From Mycobacterium sp. (GTDB lineage Bacteria; Actinomycetota; Actinomycetes; Mycobacteriales; Mycobacteriaceae): 64,000 nt of DNA. Below, piece by piece: positions 1 to 11,000 of the stretch. The DNA lies in NCBI GenBank assembly GCA_003987775.1, contig RXJD01000018.1, positions 1 to 64,000 on the forward strand, in the 5' to 3' direction. The translations under genes were made by a program, and so were the position numbers. Each line of letters opens with the position of its first letter. Within the stretch, counting starts at the first letter, position 1. The notes below the pieces were generated by a model that searched no databases, had not been told where the DNA came from, and saw only the letters and a list, made by a program, of their open reading frames with translations.

Positions 1-2007
1 GGCGGTGGCGGCGGCTTCCGCGGTCGTCCCGGCGGCGGTGGCCCCGGCGGTGGCGGTGGTGGCGGCGGCCGTCCCGGTCAGCGCGGCGGTGCAGCCGGTG
101 CGTTCGGCCGTCCCGGCGGCGCACCCCGGCGTGGCCGCAAGTCCAAGCGGGCCAAACGCGCCGAATACGAGAACATGCAGGCCCCGGTCGTCGGCGGTGT
201 GCGGTTGCCGCACGGCAACGGCGAGACCATCCGGCTGGCCCGCGGCGCATCGCTGAGCGACTTTGCCGACAAGATCAACGCCAACCCGGCCGCGCTGGTG
301 CAGGCGCTGTTCAACCTGGGCGAGATGGTCACGGCCACCCAGTCGGTCGGCGACGAGACGCTCGAGCTGCTGGGCAGCGAGATGAACTACAACGTTCAGG
401 TTGTCAGCCCCGAGGACGAGGACCGCGAGCTGCTGGAGTCCTTTGACCTGACCTACGGCGAGGACGAGGGCGGCGAGGAGGACCTGCAGACGCGTCCGCC
501 GGTGGTCACCGTGATGGGTCACGTCGACCACGGCAAGACGCGCCTGCTGGACACCATCCGTAACGCCAGCGTCCGTGAGGGCGAGGCGGGCGGCATCACC
601 CAGCACATCGGTGCCTACCAGGTCGGCGTCAATTTCGAGGGCACTGAGCGGCTGATCACCTTCATCGACACCCCCGGTCACGAGGCGTTCACCGCCATGC
701 GTGCCCGCGGTGCCAAGGCCACCGACATCGCCATCCTGGTGGTCGCGGCCGACGACGGCGTCATGCCGCAGACGGTGGAGGCCATCAACCACGCGCAGGC
801 CGCCGACGTGCCGATCGTGGTGGCGGTCAACAAAATCGACAAGGAGGGCGCCGACCCGGCCAAGATCCGTGGTCAGCTCACCGAATACGGCCTGGTGGCT
901 GAGGACTTCGGTGGCGACACCATGTTCGTCGACATCTCGGCCAAGCAGGGCACCAACATCGAGGCGCTGGAAGAAGCGGTGCTGCTGACCGCCGACGCCG
1001 CGCTGGACCTGCGGGCCAACCCCGACATGGAGGCCCAGGGTGTGGCCATCGAGGCGCACCTGGACCGCGGTCGCGGTCCGGTGGCCACCGTGCTGATCCA
1101 GCGCGGCACGCTGCGGGTCGGCGACTCGATCGTCGCCGGCGACGCGTACGGCCGCGTGCGCCGCATGGTCGACGAGCACGGCGAGGACGTCCACGAGGCG
1201 CTGCCGTCGCGCCCGGTGCAGGTCATCGGCTTCACGTCGGTGCCCGGTGCCGGTGACAACCTGCTGGTCGTCGACGAGGACCGCATCGCCCGCCAGATCG
1301 CCGACCGGCGCAGCGCGCGCAAGCGCAACGCGCTGGCCGCCCGCAGCCGCAAGCGGATCAGCCTGGAGGACCTGGACTCGGCGCTGAAGGAAACCAGCCA
1401 GCTGAACCTGATCCTCAAGGGCGACAACGCCGGTACCGTCGAGGCGCTGGAAGAGGCCCTGATGGGCATCGAGGTGGACGACGAGGTGGCGCTGCGCGTC
1501 ATCGACCGCGGTGTCGGTGGCATCACCGAAACCAACGTCAACCTGGCCTCGGCCTCGGATGCGATCATCATCGGCTTCAACGTGCGCGCCGAGGGCAAGG
1601 CGACGGAGCTGGCCAACCGCGAAGGCGTGGAGATCCGCTACTACTCGGTGATCTACCAGGCGATCGACGAGATCGAGAAAGCCCTGCGCGGCATGCTCAA
1701 GCCGATCTACGAGGAGAACCAGCTGGGTCGTGCGGAAATCCGCGCGATCTTCCGGTCCTCCAAGGTCGGTGTTATCGCCGGCTGCATGATCACCTCCGGG
1801 GTGGTGCGCCGCAACGCCAAGGCCCGGTTGTTGCGGGACAACATCGTGGTGACCGAGAACCTGTCGATCAACTCGCTGCGCCGGGAGAAGGACGACGTCA
1901 CCGAGGTCCGGGAGGGCTTCGAGTGCGGTCTGACGCTGGGCTACTCGGACATCAAGGAAGGCGACATCATCGAGTCCTTCGAGCTCGTTCAGAAGGAACG
2001 GTCATGA
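1..2007 (+). CDS. infB: Translation initiation factor IF-2, 5' end outside window
   Basis: IF-2 is the GTPase that brings initiator tRNA to the 30S subunit and promotes subunit joining. The reading frame is open from base 1, so the true start lies upstream. The first ~45 visible residues are a Gly/Arg-rich tract ending in a basic segment ([13 protein letters not shown]), the usual actinobacterial IF-2 linker. The G domain follows, with GHVDHGKT (G1, codons from base 517), the [11 protein letters not shown] switch, DTPGHE (G3), NKID (G4) and SAK (G5), then domains II, III and the C-terminal fMet-tRNA-binding part. It ends 18 bases before rbfA, and the two are evidently co-transcribed. In M. 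tuberculosis nusA lies upstream, which cannot be seen here. Confidence 0.98.
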   Translation, partial: GGGGGFRGRPGGGGPGGGGGGGGRPGQRGGAAGAFGRPGGAPRRGRKSKRAKRAEYENMQAPVVGGVRLPHGNGETIRLARGASLSDFADKINANPAALVQALFNLGEMVTATQSVGDETLELLGSEMNYNVQVVSPEDEDRELLESFDLTYGEDEGGEEDLQTRPPVVTVMGHVDHGKTRLLDTIRNASVREGEAGGITQHIGAYQVGVNFEGTERLITFIDTPGHEAFTAMRARGAKATDIAILVVAADDGVMPQTVEAINHAQAADVPIVVAVNKIDKEGADPAKIRGQLTEYGLVAEDFGGDTMFVDISAKQGTNIEALEEAVLLTADAALDLRANPDMEAQGVAIEAHLDRGRGPVATVLIQRGTLRVGDSIVAGDAYGRVRRMVDEHGEDVHEALPSRPVQVIGFTSVPGAGDNLLVVDEDRIARQIADRRSARKRNALAARSRKRISLEDLDSALKETSQLNLILKGDNAGTVEALEEALMGIEVDDEVALRVIDRGVGGITETNVNLASASDAIIIGFNVRAEGKATELANREGVEIRYYSVIYQAIDEIEKALRGMLKPIYEENQLGRAEIRAIFRSSKVGVIAGCMITSGVVRRNAKARLLRDNIVVTENLSINSLRREKDDVTEVREGFECGLTLGYSDIKEGDIIESFELVQKERS

Positions 2008-2025
2008 CGACGGTGCTGAGCGCCC

Positions 2026-3544
<1,519 letters not shown>

Positions 3545-3549
3545 CGGCC

Positions 3550-4890
3550 TTGCACGACGGCGGGCCCGGCCCTGGCCGACCGGTTGCCGGGGGGCGGCAG
3601 ATCGCCGCGCTGGCCCTGCCGGCATTGGGTGTGCTGGCTGCGGAGCCGCTCTACCTGCTCTTCGACACCGCGGTGGTCGGGCGGCTCGGCGCGGTGGCGT
3701 TGGCCGGCCTGGCCGTCGGCAGCCTGGTGCTTGGCCTGGTCAGCACCCAGTTGACCTTCCTGTCCTACGGCACGACGGCGCGCGCGGCGCGCTATTTCGG
3801 CGCTTCCGACCGCGCGGCCGCCGTGCACGAGGGTGTCCAGGCGACGTGGCTCGGCGTGGGTCTGGGTGCGGTGATCGTCGCCGTCGTGCAGGTCACGGCG
3901 GTGCCGATGGTGTCTGCGATCGGCTCGAGTGACCAGATCGCGTCCGCGGCGCTGCCGTGGTTGCGGATCGCCATTCTGGGTGCCCCGGCGATTCTCGTCT
4001 CGCTCGCCGGAAACGGCTGGATGCGCGGCGTGCAGGACACCGTGCGGCCGTTGCGTTATGTGGTTGCGGGCTTTGGGCTTTCGGCGGTGCTGTGCCCGGT
4101 GCTGGTGTACGGCTTTCTCGGCCTGCCGCGGCTGGGCCTGGCCGGGTCGGCGGTGGCCAATCTGATCGGTCAGTGGCTGGCGGCGCTGCTGTTCGGCGGC
4201 GCCCTGCTCGCCGAGCGGGTGCCGCTGCGGCTCGACGGTGCCGCGCTGCGTGCCCAGCTGGTGATGGGGCGGGATTTGATCCTGCGCAGCATGGCTTTTC
4301 AGATCTGCTTCGTCTCGGCCGCCGCGGTAGCGGCCCGGTTCGGTGCCGCCGCGCTGGCCGCCCACCAGATCGTGTTGCAGCTGTGGACGTTTCTCGCCCT
4401 CGTTCTCGATTCGCTGGCCATTGCGGCGCAGTCACTGGTGGGTGCCGCGCTGGGGGCCGGTGACGCCGCGCATGCCAGGTGGGTCGCGTGGCGGGTGACG
4501 TGGTTCTCGCTACTGGCGGCGGCGCTGCTGGCCGTCGCGTTCGGGGCCGGCTTTCCGGTGTTGCCCCACCTCTTCACCGACGACCACTCCGTGCTTACCG
4601 CGGTGGCGGTCCCGTGGTGGTTCATGGTGGCCCAATTGCCCATCGCCGGAATCGTTTTCGCGTTGGACGGCGTATTGCTGGGGGCCGGTGACGCCGCTTT
4701 CATGCGCACCGCCACCGTCGCGAGCGCCTTGCTCGGGTTCCTGCCGTTGATCTGGTTGTCGCTGGCCTACGGCTGGGGGCTGACCGGGATCTGGTCCGGG
4801 CTGAGCACATTCATGGTGTTGCGGTTGGTCTTCGGCGCCTGGCGGGCGCTGTCGGGGCGCTGGGCCGTCACCGGGACGGGCCCGCTCTGA
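3550..4890 (+). CDS. dinF: MATE-family multidrug/DNA-damage-inducible exporter DinF
   Basis: An integral membrane transporter of the MATE (MOP) superfamily with about twelve predicted hydrophobic helices in two symmetric halves. The conserved mycobacterial DinF signature runs from GGRQIAALALPALG through RGVQDTVRPL to ALGAGDA and VLLGAGDA. The substrate is unknown; the family exports cationic compounds against H+ or Na+. No ATG or GTG fits the conserved N-terminus, so the TTG at 3550, five bases after the nrnA stop, is the most likely start and gives 446 residues (the tuberculosis protein is about 440). The start is less certain than the gene. It is the last gene of the infB operon and is followed by an inverted repeat. 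Confidence 0.88.
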   Translation: MHDGGPGPGRPVAGGRQIAALALPALGVLAAEPLYLLFDTAVVGRLGAVALAGLAVGSLVLGLVSTQLTFLSYGTTARAARYFGASDRAAAVHEGVQATWLGVGLGAVIVAVVQVTAVPMVSAIGSSDQIASAALPWLRIAILGAPAILVSLAGNGWMRGVQDTVRPLRYVVAGFGLSAVLCPVLVYGFLGLPRLGLAGSAVANLIGQWLAALLFGGALLAERVPLRLDGAALRAQLVMGRDLILRSMAFQICFVSAAAVAARFGAAALAAHQIVLQLWTFLALVLDSLAIAAQSLVGAALGAGDAAHARWVAWRVTWFSLLAAALLAVAFGAGFPVLPHLFTDDHSVLTAVAVPWWFMVAQLPIAGIVFALDGVLLGAGDAAFMRTATVASALLGFLPLIWLSLAYGWGLTGIWSGLSTFMVLRLVFGAWRALSGRWAVTGTGPL

Positions 4891-4891
4891 T

Positions 4892-4957
4892 GCGCCGAGA
4901 TTGCGGTGGCGGTTGCGACTGGTCACCTCTCCACAGCCCTGATAGCAATCTCGGCGC
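4892..4957. terminator. 13-bp perfect inverted repeat between dinF and ugpA
   Basis: GCGCCGAGATTGC at 4892-4904 and its exact reverse complement GCAATCTCGGCGC at 4945-4957 are separated by 40 bases. It begins two bases after the dinF stop and ends 13 bases before the ugpA -10. As RNA it could close a long hairpin ending the infB-dinF transcript. As DNA it could be an operator or a dispersed palindromic repeat. There is no U-tract. Confidence 0.5.
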
Positions 4958-4970
4958 CGACACCCGGGGC

Positions 4971-4976
4971 TAGACT
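4971..4976 (+). promoter_or_regulatory. -10 element of a leaderless ugpA promoter
   Basis: TAGACT (TANNNT) lies six bases before the GTG at 4983, which places transcription start at or next to the start codon. No Shine-Dalgarno sequence is visible. This would make ugpAEB a transcription unit separate from infB-dinF. Confidence 0.6.
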
Positions 4977-4982
4977 GCGCCG

Positions 4983-5882
4983 GTGAGGACGACGCAGCGG
5001 GCCCGGCGCCGCCCGTGGAGTGACTACGCGCTGTTCCTCGTCCTCGTCGGACCGAACGTGGCGCTGCTGGCGCTGTTCATCTACCGCCCCCTGGCCGACA
5101 ACATCCGGCTGTCCTTCTTCGACTGGAACATCTCCGACCCGCAGGCCGAATTCATCGGCCTGTCGAACTACGCGGAATGGTTCACCCGTTCCGACACCGC
5201 GCGCATCGTGCTCAACACGACGGTGTTCACCGTGGCCGCGGTGGCCGGCTCGATGGTGCTGGGGCTGGCGCTGGCCATGCTGCTCGATCAGCCGCTGCGC
5301 GGTCGGAATGTGGTGCGCTCCACGGTGTTCGCGCCGTTCGTGATCTCCGGTGCTGCCGTGGGGCTGGCCGCCCAGTTCGTCTTCGACCCGCACTTCGGTC
5401 TGATCCAGGACCTGCTGCGCCGCGTCGGGCTCGGGGTTCCCGATTTCTACCAGGACGCGCACTGGGCCATGTTCATGATCATCGTCACCTACATCTGGAA
5501 GAACCTCGGCTACACCTTCGTCATCTACCTGGCAGCGCTACAAGGGGTGCGACGAGACCTGTTGGAAGCGGCGCAGATCGACGGTGCCGGCCGGTGGACC
5601 ACATTCCGGATGGTGACGTTGCCGCAGCTGCGTCCTACCACGTTCTTCCTGTCGATCACCGTGCTGATCAGCTCGCTGCAGGTTTTCGACGTCATCAACG
5701 TCATGACCCGCGGCGGCCCGGAGGGCACCGGCACCACCACCATGGTCTACCAGGTGTATCTCGAGACTTTCCGAAACTTCCGCGCCGGTTACGGCGCCGC
5801 CGTCGCCACGATCATGTTCCTGGTACTGCTGGCCATCACCTACTACCAGGTGCGCGTCATGGACAGGGAGCAGCGCCAGTGA
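4983..5882 (+). CDS. ugpA: Glycerophosphodiester/sugar ABC importer, permease UgpA
   Basis: First permease of the UgpABCE importer, which in M. tuberculosis takes up glycerophosphocholine. The 299-residue protein has six predicted membrane helices and the binding-protein-dependent permease EAA loop (DLLEAAQIDGAGRWTTFRMVTLP around residues 195-215) that contacts the ATPase subunit. The start is GTG directly behind a leaderless -10. The stop overlaps the ugpE start as GTGA, so the permeases are translationally coupled. The cognate ATPase gene (ugpC) is not found in this window, although the coupling loop is intact. Confidence 0.93.
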   Translation: MRTTQRARRRPWSDYALFLVLVGPNVALLALFIYRPLADNIRLSFFDWNISDPQAEFIGLSNYAEWFTRSDTARIVLNTTVFTVAAVAGSMVLGLALAMLLDQPLRGRNVVRSTVFAPFVISGAAVGLAAQFVFDPHFGLIQDLLRRVGLGVPDFYQDAHWAMFMIIVTYIWKNLGYTFVIYLAALQGVRRDLLEAAQIDGAGRWTTFRMVTLPQLRPTTFFLSITVLISSLQVFDVINVMTRGGPEGTGTTTMVYQVYLETFRNFRAGYGAAVATIMFLVLLAITYYQVRVMDREQRQ

Positions 5883-6712
5883 GTTCCGATCGCTTTCGCC
5901 CCGCACGTCTGCTCGGCTACGCGGCGATGCTGGTGGTGGTCGCGCTGATCGCCGGACCGCTGACGTTCGTGTTCTTCACGTCGCTGAAAGAGCAGCCCGA
6001 CGTCTACTCGCAGCCGACCACCTGGTGGCCGCCGCACTGGCATCCGCAGAATTACCGGACTGCCACACAACAGATTCCGTTTTGGACCTATGTACGCAAC
6101 TCGGTCATCATCACCTCGTCGCTGGCGGCGGTGAAGTTCGTCTTGGGCGTGCTCAGCGCCTTCGGCCTGGTGTTCGTGCGGTTTCCCGGGCGCAACGCGG
6201 TGTTCCTGTTGATCATCGCCGCACTGATGGTGCCCAACCAGATCACCGTGATCTCCAACTACGCGCTGATCTCTCAATTGGGTCTGCGCAACACCTTTCC
6301 CGGCATCATCCTGCCGCTGGCCGGTGTCGCATTCGGAACCTTCTTGATGCGCAACCATTTTCTGTCGCTTCCTGCCGAGGTCATCGAAGCGGCACGGATG
6401 GACGGCGCGCGCTGGTGGCAACTGCTGCTGCAGGTGGTGTTACCGATGTCCGGGCCCACGATGGTGGCGTTCGGCATCATCACGGTGGTCAACGAGTGGA
6501 ACGAATACCTGTGGCCGTTCCTGATGTCCGACGACGAGTCGGTGGCACCGCTGCCGGTGGGCCTGACCTTCCTGCAGCAGGCCGAAGGCGTCACCAACTG
6601 GGGCCCGGTGATGGCGGTGACGCTGCTGGCGATGTTGCCGATCCTGTTGATTTTCATCGTCTTGCAGCGGCAGATGATCAAGGGCCTGACCTCCGGTGCG
6701 GTGAAGGGGTGA
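5879..6712 (+). CDS. ugpE: Glycerophosphodiester/sugar ABC importer, permease UgpE
   Basis: Second membrane subunit of the Ugp importer, 277 residues with six predicted helices (first near residues 10-32, VVVALIAGPLTFVFFTSL). The EAA loop reads EVIEAARMDGARWWQLLLQV. The GTG at 5879 overlaps the ugpA stop by four bases and gives the family length (275 in M. tuberculosis). Its own stop overlaps the ugpB start by four bases. UgpA and UgpE form the heterodimeric channel. Confidence 0.93.
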   Translation: MSSDRFRPARLLGYAAMLVVVALIAGPLTFVFFTSLKEQPDVYSQPTTWWPPHWHPQNYRTATQQIPFWTYVRNSVIITSSLAAVKFVLGVLSAFGLVFVRFPGRNAVFLLIIAALMVPNQITVISNYALISQLGLRNTFPGIILPLAGVAFGTFLMRNHFLSLPAEVIEAARMDGARWWQLLLQVVLPMSGPTMVAFGIITVVNEWNEYLWPFLMSDDESVAPLPVGLTFLQQAEGVTNWGPVMAVTLLAMLPILLIFIVLQRQMIKGLTSGAVKG

Positions 6713-8016
6713 CGGTGCTGAGCCGCAGAGCGCTCCTGACATTGGCGGCGGCCGGTGTGACGGCCGGCTGCGCGGGCATGGGCGACCGTAGCCCGGTGAA
6801 GTCCGGAAACGGCCCGATCACGTTCTGGTCCAACCATCCCGGTCTGTCGACCGGGGTGGAGCGCGAGCTGATCAACCGGTTCCAGCAGGAATTCCCGGAC
6901 TTGCAGGTCAAGTTGATCGATGCCGGGAAGGACTACGACGAGGTCGCGCAGAAGTTCAACGCTGCGCTCATCGGCGCCGACGTGCCCGATGTCGTTGTGC
7001 TGGATGACATCTGGTGGTTCCACTTCGCGCTGAGTGGCGTCCTGGCCCCGCTGGACGACCTGTTCCGCCAGGTGGGCGTGGACACCACGGACTATGTCGA
7101 CTCGTTGCTGGCCGACTACGAGTTCGGCGGGCACCACTACGCGGTGCCATATGCGCGGTCGACGCCGCTGTTCTACTACAACAAGGCCGCCTGGGAACGG
7201 GCCGGGCTGCCGGACCGCGGTCCGACCTCCTGGCCGGAGTTCGACGAGTGGGGACCGCGCCTGCAGAGCGTTGTCGGCGCGGGCAACCTGGCGCACGGCT
7301 GGTCGAATTCCGAAGCGATCTCCTGGACCTTCGAAGGGCCGAATTGGGCGTTCGGCGGCGCGTATTCCGACCAGTGGACGTTGAGGTTCACCGACCCGGC
7401 GACTATTGCGGCAGGGACCTTTCTGCGCGAATCGATCCATGGCAAGCGGTACGCGGCGATCGCCAACAACATCGCCAACGAGTTCGCCACCGGCATCCTC
7501 GCCTCCACGGTGGCCTCGACGGGCGCGCTGGTCGGGATCACCGCCGCCGCCCGGTTCGACTTCGGTGTGTCGCCGTTGCCGACCGGCCCCGGTGGAGCGC
7601 CCGCATGCCCGACCGGCGGGGCCGGCCTGGCGATCCCGACCAAGCTGTCCGACGAACGAAAGCTCAACGCGCTCAAGTTCATCGCGTACATCACCAACCC
7701 GCGCAACACCGCATACTTCAGTCAGCACACGGGTTATCTGGCGGTGCGGAAGTCGGCAGCCGACGACCCCAGCCAGCAGCGGTACCTGAACGACAATCCG
7801 CGTGCCCGCGTGGCCTTTGAGCAGCTGCCACACACCCGTCCGCAGGACTACGCCCGCGTCTTCCTTCCCGGCGGGGACCGCGTCATATCCGCCGGTCTGG
7901 AGTCCATCGGCCTGAAGGGTGCCGACGTCGGCGCAACCTTCGGCAGCATCCAGAAACAGCTGCAGGCGATCTACAACCGACAGATCAAGCGCAAGCTCTC
8001 CGGGTTCCGCCGCTGA
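6709..8016 (+). CDS. ugpB: Glycerophosphocholine-type substrate-binding lipoprotein UgpB
   Basis: Periplasmic binding component of the Ugp importer, 435 residues. The N-terminus has a twin-arginine-like signal (SRRALLTLAAAG) and a lipobox (VTAGC, Cys at residue 21), so it is probably Tat-exported and lipid anchored. Residues shared with the tuberculosis protein include GKDYDEVAQKFNAALIG, WWFHFALSGVL, PYARSTPLFYYN and GGAGLAIP, typical of the extracellular solute-binding family 1 fold. Start: GTG at 6709 overlapping the ugpE stop (GTGA); an alternative GTG lies at 6715. In M. tuberculosis ugpC follows; here the next gene is a PE_PGRS on the other strand, ten bases beyond. Confidence 0.93.
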   Translation: MTVLSRRALLTLAAAGVTAGCAGMGDRSPVKSGNGPITFWSNHPGLSTGVERELINRFQQEFPDLQVKLIDAGKDYDEVAQKFNAALIGADVPDVVVLDDIWWFHFALSGVLAPLDDLFRQVGVDTTDYVDSLLADYEFGGHHYAVPYARSTPLFYYNKAAWERAGLPDRGPTSWPEFDEWGPRLQSVVGAGNLAHGWSNSEAISWTFEGPNWAFGGAYSDQWTLRFTDPATIAAGTFLRESIHGKRYAAIANNIANEFATGILASTVASTGALVGITAAARFDFGVSPLPTGPGGAPACPTGGAGLAIPTKLSDERKLNALKFIAYITNPRNTAYFSQHTGYLAVRKSAADDPSQQRYLNDNPRARVAFEQLPHTRPQDYARVFLPGGDRVISAGLESIGLKGADVGATFGSIQKQLQAIYNRQIKRKLSGFRR

Positions 8017-8026
8017 GGGCCGGCGG

Positions 8027-11000
8027 TCAGCTGCCGCCGCCCTTGCCCCCGGCACCGCCGCCGCCACCGGCGCCGCCCGCGATGCCGCCGGATCCGTTGC
8101 CCAGGCCGCCGTTGTCGCCGGAGAAGCCGGCCAGGATCACGAAGCCATATTTCCCAGCGCCGCCCGTGCCGCCCGTCCCCCCGTTGCCGCCAAAACCGCC
8201 CGGCCGAGAGAGGTTGCCGCCGTTGCTGATTCCGGTGCCACCGGTGCCGCCGGTGCCTCCGGTGCCGCCCGACGCACCCGGGGCGGTGGTGCTGTCGCCG
8301 CCGACGCCGCCGTTGCCCGCATTGCCGCCGTTGCCCGCCAGGTAGGAGTTGGTGGCATTGCCGCCGTTTCCGCCGTTGCCGCCGACTCCGCCGACGCCAC
8401 CCGCGCCGAGATTGCCTTTTCCGCCCCGGCCACCGGTGCCGCCCGCGCCGCCGTCGGCGTTGTTGCCGACGCCGCCGATACCGCCGTGACCGCCCGCGCC
8501 ACCGGTGCCGCCGGTGGCACCTTCACCGCCGGCGCCGCCCGTCCCGCCGTTGCCGGCCGTGGGGCTTGCCACACCGGTGGTGTCGCCGTTTCCGCCGTTG
8601 CCGCCCGCACCGCCGTTGCCGCCCTTGCCCTGCATGCCGGTGTCGCCGGTGGTTCCGGTGGTGGAGCCGGCTCCGCCGGCGCCGCCATTGCCGCCCTTGC
8701 CCGCGGTGCCGCCGGCACCGCCGTTGCCACCGTTGCCGGCCTGCGGGGTGACGCCGCTGGCCGAGGCGCCGTTGCCGCCGGTGCCGCCGTTCCCGCCGTT
8801 GCCTCCGCCGCCACCCTGGCCGCCGTTGCCGCCGGCGCCCTGAGTGCCGTCCTTGCCGCCATTGAGGTTGGCCGCTTTGCCCGCCGCCCCGCCGGTTCCG
8901 CCCTGGCCGCCTTGACCGCCCTGGCCGCCGGTTCCGCCGGTGCCCCCGTCACTTCCATGCGGCATGCCCGTGGTGCCTGATGTCCCGTTGCCGCCGGCGC
9001 CGCCGCTGCCGCCGTTGCCGCCCGAACCGGCGGCGCCTCCGTTGCCGCCGTTGCCGTGGAACACGCCGCTGTTGCCGCCGGCCCCGCCGGACCCGCCGGC
9101 CGAGCCGTTGCCGCCGTTGCCGCCAGTGCCCCCGGCCGTGGTGTTGTTGGTTCCGTTAGTGCCGGTGGCCCCGTTTCCGCCGCGCCCGCCGTTGCCGCCA
9201 TTACCGTCCAGGCCGCCGTTGCCGCCCTTGCCGCCGTTGCCGCCCGCCAGGTTCGGGTTGAAAGAGTCCGCGCCATTGCCACCGTTGCCGCCGTTCCCGC
9301 CGCTGGTGGGGGTGTAGCCGTCGGCGCCCCGGGCGCCGGGGGCGGACCCGGTTCCGCCGGCCCCCCCGGTTCCGCCGACTCCTCGGTTGCCGCCATTGCC
9401 GCCAGTGCCGCCACTACCGTTGCCGCCGTTGGCGAAGCTGCCGTCGCCGCCCTTGCCGCCGTTGCCGCCGACGGCGCCGTCACCGGCGTTGCCGCCGTTG
9501 CCACCGACGCCCTGCTTGCCGGCCTGCCCGGCGGTTGCCGTGCCGCCGGCCCCGCCGTTGCCGCCGGCGCCGCCGTTGCCGCCACGGCCGCCGTTCATAC
9601 CGTCGCCGCCGGTGCCGCCCGGGAACTTGCCCGGCTGGCCGTTCAGGCCGACCGCGCCATCACCCCCCTCGCCGCCGTTTCCACCGGCTCCGCCGGTACC
9701 GCCGTTGCCGGCCATCGAGCCACCCTTGCCGCCAGTGCCGCCGTTTCCGCCGGAGCTCCCGCTGGTGCCGTCGCCGCCCGCGGCCACCGCGTTGGTGCCG
9801 GATGCACCGTTGCCACCGGCCCCGCCGGTGCCTCCGTTGCCGTGAGAGCCGCCGTTGCCGCCGTTGCCGCCGTTTCCGCCGGCCACGTTCGGGTTTACCG
9901 AGGTGGCCCCGTTACCGCCATTGCCGCCGTTGCCGCCGCTGACGGGGGTGTAGCCGTCGGCTCCGCGGGCGCCGGTGGTGCCGTCGGGACCGAGTCCACC
10001 GGCGCCGCCGGTGCCGCCGACTCCGCGATTGCCGCCGTTGCCGCCGGTGCCGCCGTTGCCGTTGCCGCCGTTGGCGAAGCTGCCGTCGCCGCCGTTGCCG
10101 CCGTTCCCTCCGACGGCGCCGTTGCCTGCATTGCCGCCATTGCCGCCGGCACCCTGCTTGCCGGCCTGTCCCGCGGTGGCGGTACCCCCGGCCCCGCCAT
10201 TGCCGCCCGCTCCGCCGTTGCCGCCCCGGCCGCCGTTGGTGCCGTCACCACCGGTGCCGCCGCCGGCCTTGCCGACCTGGCCGTCGAAGCCCCGGCCGCC
10301 GTCGCCGCCGTCGCCGCCGTGCCCGCCGGCACCCCCGTTGCCACCGTTGCCGGCCAGGGCACCGCCCTTGCCGCCGGTGCCGCCGTTCCCGCCAGCACTG
10401 CCGCTGGCGGCGTCGGCGCCGGCGATCGCGTCGGAACCGAACGTGCCGTTGCCGCCGGCACCCCCGTTGCCACCGTTGCCGTACAGGCCGCCGTTGCCGC
10501 CGTTGCCACCGTCATTCCCCTTGACGCCGGGTGAAACCGAGACCGAGCCGGCGCCGCCGTTTCCGCCGTTTCCGCCGCTGTGCGGGCTGTTGCCGATCGC
10601 GCCACTTGCCGCCTGGCCGAAGCGGCCGCCGGCGCCACCTGCCCCACCGGCGCCGCCGGTGCCGGGATTGCCGCCGTTACCGCCATTGCCGCCGTTCATG
10701 TTCCAGGTGCCGTCGCCACCGTTGCCGCCGTCGCCGGCGGCTCCGCCGGTACCGCCGTTGCCGCCCGCACCACCGAGGGCTTGGCCGCCCGAGGGGGTGA
10801 AGATCTTGTTCAACCAGCCGCCCTCGTTGCCGGTGCCGCCCACGCCGCCGACGCCGCCGTTCCCGCCATTGCCGCCGGCCTGGCCCGTCTGGCCCGCGCC
10901 GCCGTGGTTGCCGTTGCCGCCGGCGCCGCCCGCACCGCCCTGGCCGCCGGTGCCGCCGGCCCCGCCGGATCCGAGCAGCTGCGAACCCCGTCCGCCGATC

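Noticed and set aside
8043..8345. Plus-strand Pro-rich open frames across 8043-11714
   Set aside because: They are the reverse-strand reading of GGX repeats in the PE_PGRS gene (PPLPPLPP patterns) with no start signals.
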